DNA of 64,000 bases from Vibrio azureus. GTDB lineage: Bacteria; Pseudomonadota; Gammaproteobacteria; Enterobacterales; Vibrionaceae. Below the pieces are notes generated by a model. It was given only the letters and a program-made list of their open reading frames with translations, ran no database searches and was not told where the DNA came from. How positions within the stretch are numbered: the stretch's first letter is position 1; every line of letters begins with the position of its first letter. Positions 35,822-44,270 of this stretch are shown one piece after another. Location of the stretch: NCBI RefSeq assembly GCF_002849855.1, contig NZ_CP018616.1, forward strand, positions 1,860,001 to 1,924,000. The letters run 5' to 3'. A program made the translations under genes and the position numbers.

Positions 35822-36600
35822 ATTGTTTTTAATTTAACCTCTATCATAAAACGTCGCTGAGTCACTCGTTGTTGTTTCGTTTTTCGGCCATTTTCAACAC
35901 TTCCTCTAATAACAATTGGGACGTTTCTTAGTCCTTCCTCTATTAAAAAGTTGCGTGTTACTTTCGCTCTTTGATCTGCTAATTTGCGATTCATCGGGTA
36001 ATTGCCTGATGAATCGGCGATGCCATATACCGTCACTTGTTCGATCGGCCATTTTTGCAGCTCTGTGATCAACGTAATTAAGGTATTCTGAGCACGACTG
36101 GTGAGACGAGTTTCATTCACAAAGAATAAATCTTCAAACTTAAGCATCAAACTTGAATCATTGGTAATGCTCTTACTTATACCGAAAGACGTGTACCACT
36201 TCTGATCAGTAAATGCTTTTGCTTTCCATGAATCAATATCATAAGCTTTACTTTGATTAGGATTAATAATGTTAGTTCTTGCCAAATAATCCTTGTTGCA
36301 ATTTTTAACTTCTGTCAGGCCATAAGTATTCAGATTGGCAATGTAGAATCGGTTTCTCTCTGTCGGCTGGGCGATTTCAACACAAGCCTTATAGTGAGGT
36401 GAACCATCAGAATATTCAGGCTCTTGGCGAACCCAAAATTCCATATTATCAGCATCTGCAACTTCTGCGATGACCAAATTATACACATCAGGCTGCCAGT
36501 CGTAGTCGAGGATCACATTGTCATCTCGGATTTGATTACTGCAAGCAGAAAGCGTCACTAGAAAAGCTAAAGAGAGACTAATTTTTTTTATCTTGTTCAT
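35818..36600 (-). CDS. OmpA-like lipoprotein encoded in the export-apparatus operon
   Basis: A 260-residue lipoprotein: signal peptide and lipobox LSAC with Cys20. A novel N-terminal region (about 21-155) is followed by an OmpA/Pal-type peptidoglycan-binding domain (about 160-255, FVNETRLTSRAQNTLITLI, VYGIADSSGNYPMNRKLADQRAKVTRNFL). The final Arg-rich RRFMIEV is typical of the domain. It overlaps sctU by 23 bases and the next chaperone by 4, so it is part of the secretion operon. It may anchor the apparatus to peptidoglycan or help the secretin reach the outer membrane in place of a pilotin (inference). Confidence 0.8.
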   Translation of the reverse strand: MNKIKKISLSLAFLVTLSACSNQIRDDNVILDYDWQPDVYNLVIAEVADADNMEFWVRQEPEYSDGSPHYKACVEIAQPTERNRFYIANLNTYGLTEVKNCNKDYLARTNIINPNQSKAYDIDSWKAKAFTDQKWYTSFGISKSITNDSSLMLKFEDLFFVNETRLTSRAQNTLITLITELQKWPIEQVTVYGIADSSGNYPMNRKLADQRAKVTRNFLIEEGLRNVPIVIRGSVENGRKTKQQRVTQRRFMIEVKLKTI

Positions 36601-37627
36601 TTTTTTGATACTTTTTCAAGGCAGATATAATCATAGCAACTTCTTGATAAAACTCTTTGGGTATAAAGTCTTCACCATGTTTCATTTTATGATAGAAGGC
36701 TCGGGCTAAAGGTTTATGTTCAATGATTGGTACTTTCATTCTTTTCAGACGCACTTTTTCCTCTTGAGCAAGTGAGTCTGTAGATATTTTCAACACTACA
36801 GGTGCTTTATCAATATCACGTTCATAACAAATGGGAATCAAAATATGAGTTGGATTCGCCAATGCAAAAGTTGGTTTTCTTCCTTTCGTAATCGGAGCTT
36901 CCATTACCTCTCGCATTAACCGCTTTCGCTCTGATTTAACTTCAGGCGAACCTTCCGTCTCTTTCATTTCATTTTTCATTTCGGTAAACGTCATGCGATT
37001 TTTTTTCTCAAAGTGATATTTTTCAACTAAGAAATCCACACAACCAACACTCACGCCATAAACAAAAAACATAAGAGTCACTAATAACACGTAAAACAAG
37101 AGGTTATATATAAAAAAACTGCGATTGTTAATTTCTTTAAGGGTATGGAGTTCAGTTCCTGCAACATCAGAAATATATTTAAGTAGAAACAGAAGAAAAG
37201 TTAGCTCCAGAACTTTACGCAAAGAACGAGACATCGCCTCAATGCCGAAAATATTTTTAAAACCAGTAACTGGATGTAATTTTTCAATTTTCACTCCCAG
37301 AGCTTCCGTACTGATGACATTTTTATTGATGACTACCCAGTTAATGACTGCCATAATCATTTTGACCAACACCAAGCTACCAATAACAATACCGATCAAA
37401 GAAATCATCAGGTCGTAGCCAACACGTACATCGGAATACAGTATTTCTTCCATCCAATAGTCTGCATTCTCAAACAAAACGTACATGACACCGATAAACA
37501 CAATTGCAAAAACCAGTAATTCAAATGTGGGTTCTGCCAGCTCAGTTTTAGGAAACTGTCCTTTCTTTTTAAGATCGCGCAGTTTCTTTTCGGTCGGAGG
37601 GTATTTTTTCGGTTCTGAAGACTCCAT
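36578..37627 (-). CDS. sctU: Type III export switch protein SctU (YscU/SpaS family)
   Basis: A 349-residue protein with four transmembrane helices in the first 200 residues and a cytoplasmic domain containing the autocleavage motif Asn258-Pro-Thr-His261 (ANPTHILIPI). Self-cleavage there switches the system from early to later substrates together with SctP. The N-terminal PPTEKKLRDLKKKGQFPKT is the family signature. It directly follows sctV, 12 bases apart. Confidence 0.94.
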   Translation of the reverse strand: MESSEPKKYPPTEKKLRDLKKKGQFPKTELAEPTFELLVFAIVFIGVMYVLFENADYWMEEILYSDVRVGYDLMISLIGIVIGSLVLVKMIMAVINWVVINKNVISTEALGVKIEKLHPVTGFKNIFGIEAMSRSLRKVLELTFLLFLLKYISDVAGTELHTLKEINNRSFFIYNLLFYVLLVTLMFFVYGVSVGCVDFLVEKYHFEKKNRMTFTEMKNEMKETEGSPEVKSERKRLMREVMEAPITKGRKPTFALANPTHILIPICYERDIDKAPVVLKISTDSLAQEEKVRLKRMKVPIIEHKPLARAFYHKMKHGEDFIPKEFYQEVAMIISALKKYQKNEQDKKN

Positions 37628-37639
37628 CTAGGGCCAACC

Positions 37640-39529
37640 TTAATTTAAAACCTGAAGAGGCTCAGAGGTAGCGACATAAGAATGATCAGCAATATCTCCA
37701 TGACTACAGACTGAAATCGTTGACATTACCTGTTGGAAGAATGATTTGACAGGGTTGATTTCACTATCATTAACGACCAAAACCGGTTTGCATCCGTGCT
37801 CAGTTGTTAAACGAACCAGCTCTTTACGCAAATTCTGTTGTACTTCGATCAAGCGCTCAACATCTTCAACCTCGCCCATCACAAAAGCTTCGATCAATTC
37901 AGTTACAGGTGGATCAAGAAGTGCCACATGCAATTTCTCCTGCTTGTTTAACAAACGAGATGTGATTTCATAACGCGCTTGACTCCGAATACGAATCAGC
38001 CAGTTTTTTGGCTCACTCTCAACGCGAGACCAATAGATCAATGCCTCAAAAAAGCTGATCTTATCTAAGAAGAATTCTGGTGAGCGAATCATTTCTTTCA
38101 ATACATCGTGAACTCGATTAAGTCCAATTGCAGAATCAATTTCATTTTTCATCACTTCACTTTGTGCGCCCAGGCCCTCAACAATATTACTCGTATATTG
38201 AAGATTATATTTTTCTACTAAGCGTTTTCTTAAAAAGTAGCCAACGATCGATGCAACATTACTCACCTCATCCTGTTCACGCACAAAGATATCGTCTCCC
38301 ATCACATCAACTAGAGGCTCAGATGTATCGTTTTTGAAACTGAAGATACATATATCAGAGACATAAACTTCAATATCACTGTCGAGTTTATCGTTGATAT
38401 CAATAGCAGGGGCACCGAGGGATTGTCCCCATAATACCTGCTCAATAATTTCTAGTTGACGTTGAATGACCAATTGATGATTCGAATCGCGAATAACAAA
38501 TTTAAGTGATTGATAAACGCCTGAACCCTTAGACTCAAAGGCAACAGTCACAACAGGTTTTCCTTGTTTTCGCCAAAGGAATAAAGAGAGTAATCCACTT
38601 AAAAAGGCTAACGGAGCACATACATAAAGTAAGTTACTGTTCGAAATACCAAGAAAGAGAATCACCAATCCAATAATTAATAGGCTTTTCCAGAAAACAC
38701 CAATTTGGGTCATTAACTGTTCAATAAATGGACTTGATTCTTCACCTGCCCCTTTAATTCGAGTTAAGTAAACACCACAGGCCATTGAAAGTAGCAAACT
38801 AGGGATCTGAGAAACCAGACCATCACCAATGGTTAAAACAGAAAATCGGCTTACGCTCTCCGACAGAGATAAATCGAATTGATTGATCCCTACATAAATG
38901 CCACCAAAAAGGTTAACCAAACTGATCAAGATACCGGCGATTGAATCCCCTTTAACGAACTTCATCGCACCATCTAAAGAGCCAAATAGTTTATTTTCTG
39001 TACTGAGATCGGCACGTAATTTTTGTGCTTCTTCTCCCGTAATCAAACCACTTTTCAAGTCACCATCGATTGTCATCTGCCTACCAGGTAATGCATCAAG
39101 AGAAAAACGAGCCCCTACTTCCGCAACTCGCTCACCACCTTTGGTTACGACCAAAAACTGAACGATGGTTATGATGACGAAAATAAGTAAACCGGAGATC
39201 AAATTGCCGCCCATAACAAATTCACCGACGGTCTCAATCACATCACCTACATCTTCATTGGCTATAATATTTCGGGTCGTCGCAATAGACAGTAGGAGTC
39301 GAAATGTGGTTAACAACAAAACAACCGTAGGTAGAAAAGTAACATTGAGAGGATCGTCATTTTCTAGCATTATCACAAGTAATAAAGCCGAACTAATAAA
39401 GCTCACTAAGATAAAGGTATCGATCACTCCGCCTGGTAAGGTCACCAGAATAATCGTTGGTAGCAGTAAAGCAATAATGGCACTACTCGGATTGAATAGT
39501 AATGACTTACCCTTAAAACTTTTGATCAT
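37640..39529 (-). CDS. sctV: Type III export gate protein SctV (FHIPEP family)
   Basis: A 629-residue protein with about eight N-terminal transmembrane helices. The FHIPEP signature is RLLLSIATTRNII near residue 78, and the GARFSLDALPGRQMTIDGDL segment (142-161) is strictly conserved in the family. The C-terminal domain (about 320-629) forms a nonameric cytoplasmic ring that receives chaperone-substrate pairs. It is about 50-60 residues shorter than many SctV proteins, mainly in the C-terminal domain. The start overlaps the sctL stop (ATGA). Confidence 0.95.
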   Translation of the reverse strand: MIKSFKGKSLLFNPSSAIIALLLPTIILVTLPGGVIDTFILVSFISSALLLVIMLENDDPLNVTFLPTVVLLLTTFRLLLSIATTRNIIANEDVGDVIETVGEFVMGGNLISGLLIFVIITIVQFLVVTKGGERVAEVGARFSLDALPGRQMTIDGDLKSGLITGEEAQKLRADLSTENKLFGSLDGAMKFVKGDSIAGILISLVNLFGGIYVGINQFDLSLSESVSRFSVLTIGDGLVSQIPSLLLSMACGVYLTRIKGAGEESSPFIEQLMTQIGVFWKSLLIIGLVILFLGISNSNLLYVCAPLAFLSGLLSLFLWRKQGKPVVTVAFESKGSGVYQSLKFVIRDSNHQLVIQRQLEIIEQVLWGQSLGAPAIDINDKLDSDIEVYVSDICIFSFKNDTSEPLVDVMGDDIFVREQDEVSNVASIVGYFLRKRLVEKYNLQYTSNIVEGLGAQSEVMKNEIDSAIGLNRVHDVLKEMIRSPEFFLDKISFFEALIYWSRVESEPKNWLIRIRSQARYEITSRLLNKQEKLHVALLDPPVTELIEAFVMGEVEDVERLIEVQQNLRKELVRLTTEHGCKPVLVVNDSEINPVKSFFQQVMSTISVCSHGDIADHSYVATSEPLQVLN

Positions 39530-40128
39530 AACTGTTCTAAGCTCGCTCTCAGTTCCGCAATGATGCTTGAAGTATTAACACTGATAATGCTGTCTTCATC
39601 TTCAATGGTTAATATCACACCATCATCTTGTACATGTTGCTCTACCGATAGTTTTTTTGCTTCATCGTCAATTTCAGAATGCAATACTTCGATAAGATGA
39701 CCGATCAGGTGTTCGCTTTGATTCAGTTTGGTCAATCGAGAATTCACTGCATTTGCAACCGATAGTTTCAGTTCATCTTTCACTTGCTTAAGGTAATTTT
39801 CCTGCTCGTTAAGCAACTCTGAAAATTGATATTGAGCTCGCTCAAACCATTCATCCTGCTGACTTATCCAAGTTTCCATAACAGTGTCATAGGCTTTTTC
39901 AACGTATTCATTAAGTGCGGATTCTTTGTCTTCAATCATCTGCACAACTTGTTGTTCGAGAATTTCTTGATATTCTTGTACCTGATCTTCCAGTGCCAGT
40001 AATAGTGCTTTAGCTTCGTGGAATACTTGTATTTCAGATTTTTTGATAACATTTGAGCTTCGATCACGTTCACGTTTAAACGTGATTTTTGGTATCGATT
40101 TTTCTTCTGATTCAATTGCAATGTACAA
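39526..40128 (-). CDS. sctL: Type III ATPase regulator/stator SctL (YscL/FliH-like)
   Basis: A 200-residue, charged protein with a long central coiled coil (ALLLALEDQVQEYQEILEQQVV, ERAQYQFSELLNEQENYLKQV) and a small C-terminal domain. SctL dimers link the SctQ pods to the SctN ring. The N-terminal KITFKRERDRSS is typical. The start is a TTG with GAGGTG five bases upstream; no suitable ATG is near, so it is probably the true start. It begins a new transcription unit after the terminator of the repeat-protein gene and runs on into sctV. Confidence 0.8.
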   Translation of the reverse strand: MYIAIESEEKSIPKITFKRERDRSSNVIKKSEIQVFHEAKALLLALEDQVQEYQEILEQQVVQMIEDKESALNEYVEKAYDTVMETWISQQDEWFERAQYQFSELLNEQENYLKQVKDELKLSVANAVNSRLTKLNQSEHLIGHLIEVLHSEIDDEAKKLSVEQHVQDDGVILTIEDEDSIISVNTSSIIAELRASLEQL

Positions 40129-40189
40129 GGGAACACCTCACTTCTATTCTGCCGTTACTTTAACGAACAGAGAGGCTGAAACTCAAAAG

Positions 40190-40225
40190 AAAAAAAAAGA
40201 CTAATCCTGAAATTAGTCTTTTTTA
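40190..40225 (-). terminator. Terminator after the 910-residue repeat-protein gene
   Basis: The arms aaaagactaat and attagtctttt with A/T tracts on both sides lie 26 bases after the stop, ending this unit before sctL. Confidence 0.8.
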
Positions 40226-40250
40226 TATACAAACTTATCTTTTAACAGTT

Positions 40251-42983
40251 TTATATATTTGTGAATACAAGATTATCTTGGTTCATGTCTTTAGCAAAAT
40301 GCGCACCAATTGGCCGAAACTTGGCACTCTCCTGCATTGTCAAACGATCTTGCAAATTGCTCAGGTGCCGTAATTGGTGTTCACTTAAGGACTTTATATT
40401 TTTATAAAGGCCCTCTGTATAGTTGCCAAGGTTTGCACTAGATCTCGCTGAACCTAAACTTAGAACAGCACCTCCATCTGCAGTTTTATCCTTTGTCCAA
40501 CCTTCCCCATTAAACGTCCAACCAGCAACTTGTCTGATACTGTCACTATTTTCTCTTCTTGATCTGCTACCGGTGTTTGAATCGTCAGTTTCAGTATTTT
40601 TGGTAACATTCTGATCGTTTTTCGTGACTTGAGCTTCATGATTGGATTCACTGGTAACATAAGGGCCACCAATATTGTTAGCTTGAGTAGCTAAGAAAGA
40701 CTGTTCATCTGCAACGAAAGAATTAGTAACTTTTATTGCCTCTTTAATTTCTGGCCCATTTATAATTTTTGGTTCTACAAAATCGTCAGAGCCATCGCCC
40801 ATAACATCTGGGTCTTTAACACCACTTTGCTTATTAATCTCACCGCGAGGTGTCAAGTTTTGGGGGGCATTATGAAGTTGAGCACCTTTGGCCTTTGTTT
40901 GATTTGTATTGGAGTCTGCTTGGTAATTTTGAGCTCTTCCTGATGCTGAGCCTTCTGTCGTTTGAACATAATCTGGTTGCTTAGTAGCCCCCCACTTACC
41001 TTCAGCAATTGGCTTCCAACCTAGAGAACCTGAGGACGGTGTTTCCGGGTTGTGTTGCCCTTCTTTTACAGGATTATCGCTTCCAGTTGCAGTACTGCCT
41101 TCTACATCTGAGTCAGAATTGGCATCTTTCGCGTTACGGATAATGTTAGCTCGAGTAGTAGAAGGAGCCTGTTCATCTGCAACGAAAGAATTAGTAACTT
41201 TTATTGCCTCTTTAATTTCTGGCCCATTTATAATTTTTGGTTCTACAAAATCGTCAGAACCATCGCCCATAACATCTGGGTCTTTAACACCACTTTGCTT
41301 ATTAATCTCACCGCGAGGTGTCAAGTTTTGGGGGGCATTATGAAGTTGAGCACCTTTGGCCTTTGTTTGATTTGTATTGGAGTCTGTTTGGTAATTTTGA
41401 GCTCTTCCTGATGCTGAGCCTTCTGTCGTTTGAACATAATCTGGTTGCTTAGTAGCCCCCCACTTACCTTCAGCAATTGGCTTCCAACCTAGAGAACCTG
41501 AGGACGGTGTTTCCGGGTTGTGTTGCCCTTCTTTTACAGGATTATCGCTTCCAGTTGCAGTACTGCCTTCTACATCTGAGTCAGAATTGGCATCTTTCGC
41601 GTTACGGATAATGTTAGCTCGAGTAGTAGAAGGAGCCTGTTCATCTGCAACGAAAGAATTAGTAACTTTTATTGCCTCTTTAATTTCTGGCCCATTTATA
41701 ATTTTTGGTTCTACAAAATCGTCAGAACCATCGCCCATAACATCTGGGTCTTTAACACCACTTTGCTTATTAATCTCACCGCGAGGTGTCAAGTTTTGGG
41801 GGGCATTATGAAGTTGAGCACCTTTGGCCTTTGTTTGATTTGTATTGGAGTCTGTTTGGTAATTTTGAGCTCTTCCTGATGCTGAGCCCTCTGTCGTTTG
41901 AACATAATCTGGTTGCTTAGCTGGCTGCCACGTGCCACCTATCTTCACCCAACCTAGAGAGCCCGAAGGAACAAGCTTTGGATTTATAATTAAATTTAAT
42001 TTTGTTCCGTCATTATATTCAACTTTAAATGTCTTATGTCCAGATAAAATATTATCGGTACCATCGTTTTCAGGATTAATGGCACCATTAAATTTTATGT
42101 CAGAGTTGACAGTATTAATGTTGGTAATAAATATATTATTTTTTGCTTGAGAACCGTCAGAATCAGGTTTGTCTGAAGAATCTGTCTGTGTCTCTGAATC
42201 TTGAGTGACTTTATTATCACATTGATGATTTTTTTTAGGATGAAACTCGACTACACCACCTAAATCCGGCTGGTCATCTATAGGAGCATGTATATTAAGT
42301 GGACCAAATTGAATAAATTTATTACTCGCTTCTTTATATTGAGAGTCTGTTATAACGTCTGTAGGGTCTTCTTTTTTATCAGATTCTGAATCTGGTTTGT
42401 AATCAAGAAGAACAGGAGGAACATCTAACAAGCTTTTCTTTGGTTCAGTTTCTTGAGGTATCTCTTCCGTTTTAGGCTCTTTTTTCTTATCGTCAACGAC
42501 AAAGTTATGCCCACCATACATCACACCAGATAGAGCATTAAGATAAGTGGCTAAACCTACCACACCGACTAAACCAATTGGAAAAGCGACAGCCAAACCA
42601 ATGCCACCTAAAGCGCCAATTGTACAAACACAAAGATGCATGCCTGATTTGGATGTATTATTAAATCTATTAGATGTCTCTTTTTTATTGCCCGCTATTT
42701 TGTGTAAGCATTTATACAGTCCCTTCTTTTCTCCAAGGATAACTTTCTTTTCTAAATCGGGGTCTTTATGCTCAGCACCTAGAGTATCAGTTGCTTCGAA
42801 TGTTGAGTCACGTTCAGCCACACTAGGAACAGATAGTCGGATTGGTGTAGTGGTAGTTGTTCCGCTGTGAGATAGAGAAGAAGACTCCACACTTACACTA
42901 CTAGGCAATTTGTCCGATAGCACTTCTCTATCTTTAGAAAGAGTCTGTTGAGCACCGTTAGTTGATATTGTACTTAATGACAT
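40251..42983 (-). CDS. Large repeat-containing protein, candidate secreted effector (VopV-like position)
   Basis: A 910-residue Ser/Asn/Asp/Thr-rich protein. Order: a polar N-terminus (1-112) suited to a secretion signal; a hydrophobic Gly-rich segment (about 114-157, CTIGALGGIGL, FPIGLVGVVGLATYL) that could make one or two membrane passes; an acidic linker; then three tandem repeats of 156 residues, the third shortened (KQPDYVQTTEGSASG at 356, 512 and 668), each preceded by a GSLGW...W module; and a unique tail (about 762-910) with a fourth, degenerate GW module (GWTFNGEGW, 821-829). It lies where I recall the repeat effector VopV of T3SS2, behind a small chaperone gene. A secreted, perhaps membrane-inserted effector is the best guess; no catalytic motif is seen. 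Confidence 0.7.
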   Translation of the reverse strand: MSLSTISTNGAQQTLSKDREVLSDKLPSSVSVESSSLSHSGTTTTTPIRLSVPSVAERDSTFEATDTLGAEHKDPDLEKKVILGEKKGLYKCLHKIAGNKKETSNRFNNTSKSGMHLCVCTIGALGGIGLAVAFPIGLVGVVGLATYLNALSGVMYGGHNFVVDDKKKEPKTEEIPQETEPKKSLLDVPPVLLDYKPDSESDKKEDPTDVITDSQYKEASNKFIQFGPLNIHAPIDDQPDLGGVVEFHPKKNHQCDNKVTQDSETQTDSSDKPDSDGSQAKNNIFITNINTVNSDIKFNGAINPENDGTDNILSGHKTFKVEYNDGTKLNLIINPKLVPSGSLGWVKIGGTWQPAKQPDYVQTTEGSASGRAQNYQTDSNTNQTKAKGAQLHNAPQNLTPRGEINKQSGVKDPDVMGDGSDDFVEPKIINGPEIKEAIKVTNSFVADEQAPSTTRANIIRNAKDANSDSDVEGSTATGSDNPVKEGQHNPETPSSGSLGWKPIAEGKWGATKQPDYVQTTEGSASGRAQNYQTDSNTNQTKAKGAQLHNAPQNLTPRGEINKQSGVKDPDVMGDGSDDFVEPKIINGPEIKEAIKVTNSFVADEQAPSTTRANIIRNAKDANSDSDVEGSTATGSDNPVKEGQHNPETPSSGSLGWKPIAEGKWGATKQPDYVQTTEGSASGRAQNYQADSNTNQTKAKGAQLHNAPQNLTPRGEINKQSGVKDPDVMGDGSDDFVEPKIINGPEIKEAIKVTNSFVADEQSFLATQANNIGGPYVTSESNHEAQVTKNDQNVTKNTETDDSNTGSRSRRENSDSIRQVAGWTFNGEGWTKDKTADGGAVLSLGSARSSANLGNYTEGLYKNIKSLSEHQLRHLSNLQDRLTMQESAKFRPIGAHFAKDMNQDNLVFTNI
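40701..41918 (-). repeat. 468-bp tandem repeats (two full, one partial)
   Basis: Unit 1 is 41451-41918, unit 2 is 40983-41450, and the partial unit 3 is about 40701-40982. The period is exactly 468 bases (156 codons), so the frame is kept. The copies differ at only a few bases, for example gagccctct against gagccttct and gtctgttt against gtctgctt. Such near identity shows recent duplication or gene conversion. Confidence 0.92.
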
Positions 42984-42984
42984 T

Positions 42985-43281
42985 TTAAAATCTCATTGTC
43001 TCTAATAATTGGATTGTGAGCCGACGAAGATCCTCTTCGCGAACGCCAAATTCAGAACATGTATAGGCTAAATAGCCATCTACTCGTATTAAATAACCAC
43101 CCAATACGACTTCAATCTGGTTTAACTGCGTGAGCACATCTTCTATGTTTAAAACATGAACGATTTGAAAAAACGGAACGAGAGGATAAATAAAATAGTC
43201 AGGATGTTCACTGAATACCGTTTTTTCATTTTGCTCAAGATTAAACAAAAATTGCTCTATTGAATTTAAAGTAAATTGCAT
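42985..43281 (-). CDS. Probable chaperone of the 910-residue protein
   Basis: A 98-residue acidic protein (QFLFNLEQNEKTVFSE, VLGGYLIRVDGYLAYTC, EEDLRRLTIQLLETMRF). Size, charge and the final helix resemble class I type III chaperones. Its stop lies one base from the start of the 910-residue repeat gene, and effector genes are commonly placed directly behind their chaperones. It follows the SctQ-like gene with a stop-start overlap (TAAATG). Confidence 0.55.
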   Translation of the reverse strand: MQFTLNSIEQFLFNLEQNEKTVFSEHPDYFIYPLVPFFQIVHVLNIEDVLTQLNQIEVVLGGYLIRVDGYLAYTCSEFGVREEDLRRLTIQLLETMRF

Positions 43282-43854
43282 TTATTTCGAGTAAACCATG
43301 ACCATGTCATCAGAAGACAAAGAGGTTAATTCATCAGCACTTAAATAGGTTTCAAAAGGAGTCCAGCTGACTGATAGCTTTAATGTCGGAGAAAGAGACT
43401 GAGGTTTCATCTGTAAGTAATCAGGGTCTATATCCATCGATTCCATTGCAACATACATATTTGTTTCCAGTCGATTACAGCTAAAAATAGAGGCCATGAG
43501 AGGCGATAAGTGTGTAACCTCAGCTTTTTCAATAAATCGAAGATACCGAATACCTTCTACCGAAAGATTTTGTGCAATAAGATAGGAAATGTACTCTTGC
43601 TCTAAGTGTTTTAGCTCTAATCCCAGTAAGCGTTCAATATCTGCAACTCTTAAATATCCAGTTATATCAATACCTATATGAGTTAACGATACCTCAACTA
43701 ACTCACCAATAGTCCCAGGCTCCAGTATCAGCTTTCCAAAATTGAGTTGAATCGCATTATTATCAAATTGATGCCCAGCAACTGTATTTATCTGCGTTGC
43801 AGACTTCTGACTTAGTTCACAAAAAGGGGTTAACGTTATAATGTCATGCTTCAT
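43282..43854 (-). CDS. SctQ N-terminal part candidate
   Basis: A 190-residue protein whose last 35 residues (LSVSWTPFETYLSADELTSLSSDDMVMV) resemble the first SPOA domain of SctQ proteins, where a strand, a short helix with ...L..L..GD and a final strand VL.. are usual. The larger N-terminal part would be the SctQ N-domain that contacts SctK. The matching C-terminal SPOA domain is a separate gene 10 kb away (33529-33741). It is followed immediately by the small chaperone gene and preceded by the gatekeeper pair. The match is weak and could be wrong. Confidence 0.5.
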   Translation of the reverse strand: MKHDIITLTPFCELSQKSATQINTVAGHQFDNNAIQLNFGKLILEPGTIGELVEVSLTHIGIDITGYLRVADIERLLGLELKHLEQEYISYLIAQNLSVEGIRYLRFIEKAEVTHLSPLMASIFSCNRLETNMYVAMESMDIDPDYLQMKPQSLSPTLKLSVSWTPFETYLSADELTSLSSDDMVMVYSK

Positions 43855-43859
43855 AATTC

Positions 43860-44270
43860 TTACCGGTTTCTGGATAGAAGGGCTAATACATCACGGCTCA
43901 TAGAATAATCTTTTTCATCAATCCAGTCTCTAATACCTTGGGGGATTTGGCAGACAAAGTCATACAAAAGCTGATAAGTATCTTTAGAACTCATCGCATT
44001 AAAGTCATTTTCGTTGACGAGTTGTAAAATAAACGTGATATTATGAAATTGGTTTTCCAAGAGACCATCTACTACAATAGCTTTGACGGTTTCTTCTGAG
44101 TAGTGACGTAAATGTTCAAACCACTCAATCACTGCTTTTTTATCTAAATAAGTGTCAGCATCGGATAATCGGTTCCAACTTAAACGCTTTGATTTATTTT
44201 TGATAATTTCATAAGGGTCAAGATGATTACTACGAATGTTACAATGTGAGATGCGTGAGTGATTGTTCAT
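43860..44270 (-). CDS. TyeA-like half of a divided gatekeeper (SctW C-terminal candidate)
   Basis: A 136-residue helical protein. The C-terminal part (ITFILQLVNENDFN, then TYQLLYDFVCQIPQGIRDWIDEKDYSMSRDVLALL) resembles the TyeA fold, in which a Lys/Asp-rich helix and ...DL.R.F...P.G.F.D...R...L occur. It overlaps the upstream gene by one base (TAATG). Known T3SS2 has two gatekeepers, VgpA and VgpB; this and its neighbour are likely their counterparts. Gatekeepers hold back effectors until the translocon is set. Confidence 0.5.
   Translation of the reverse strand: MNNHSRISHCNIRSNHLDPYEIIKNKSKRLSWNRLSDADTYLDKKAVIEWFEHLRHYSEETVKAIVVDGLLENQFHNITFILQLVNENDFNAMSSKDTYQLLYDFVCQIPQGIRDWIDEKDYSMSRDVLALLSRNR

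Noticed and set aside
41050..41811. Two identical 97-codon open frames on the plus strand (41050-41343 and 41518-41811)
   Set aside because: They are antisense shadows of the 468-bp repeats of the 910-residue protein; identity follows from the repeats, and there is no ribosome site.
40701..41918. Possible CRISPR-like array
   Set aside because: Units are 468 bp, contiguous, in frame and without spacers; they are protein-coding repeats.
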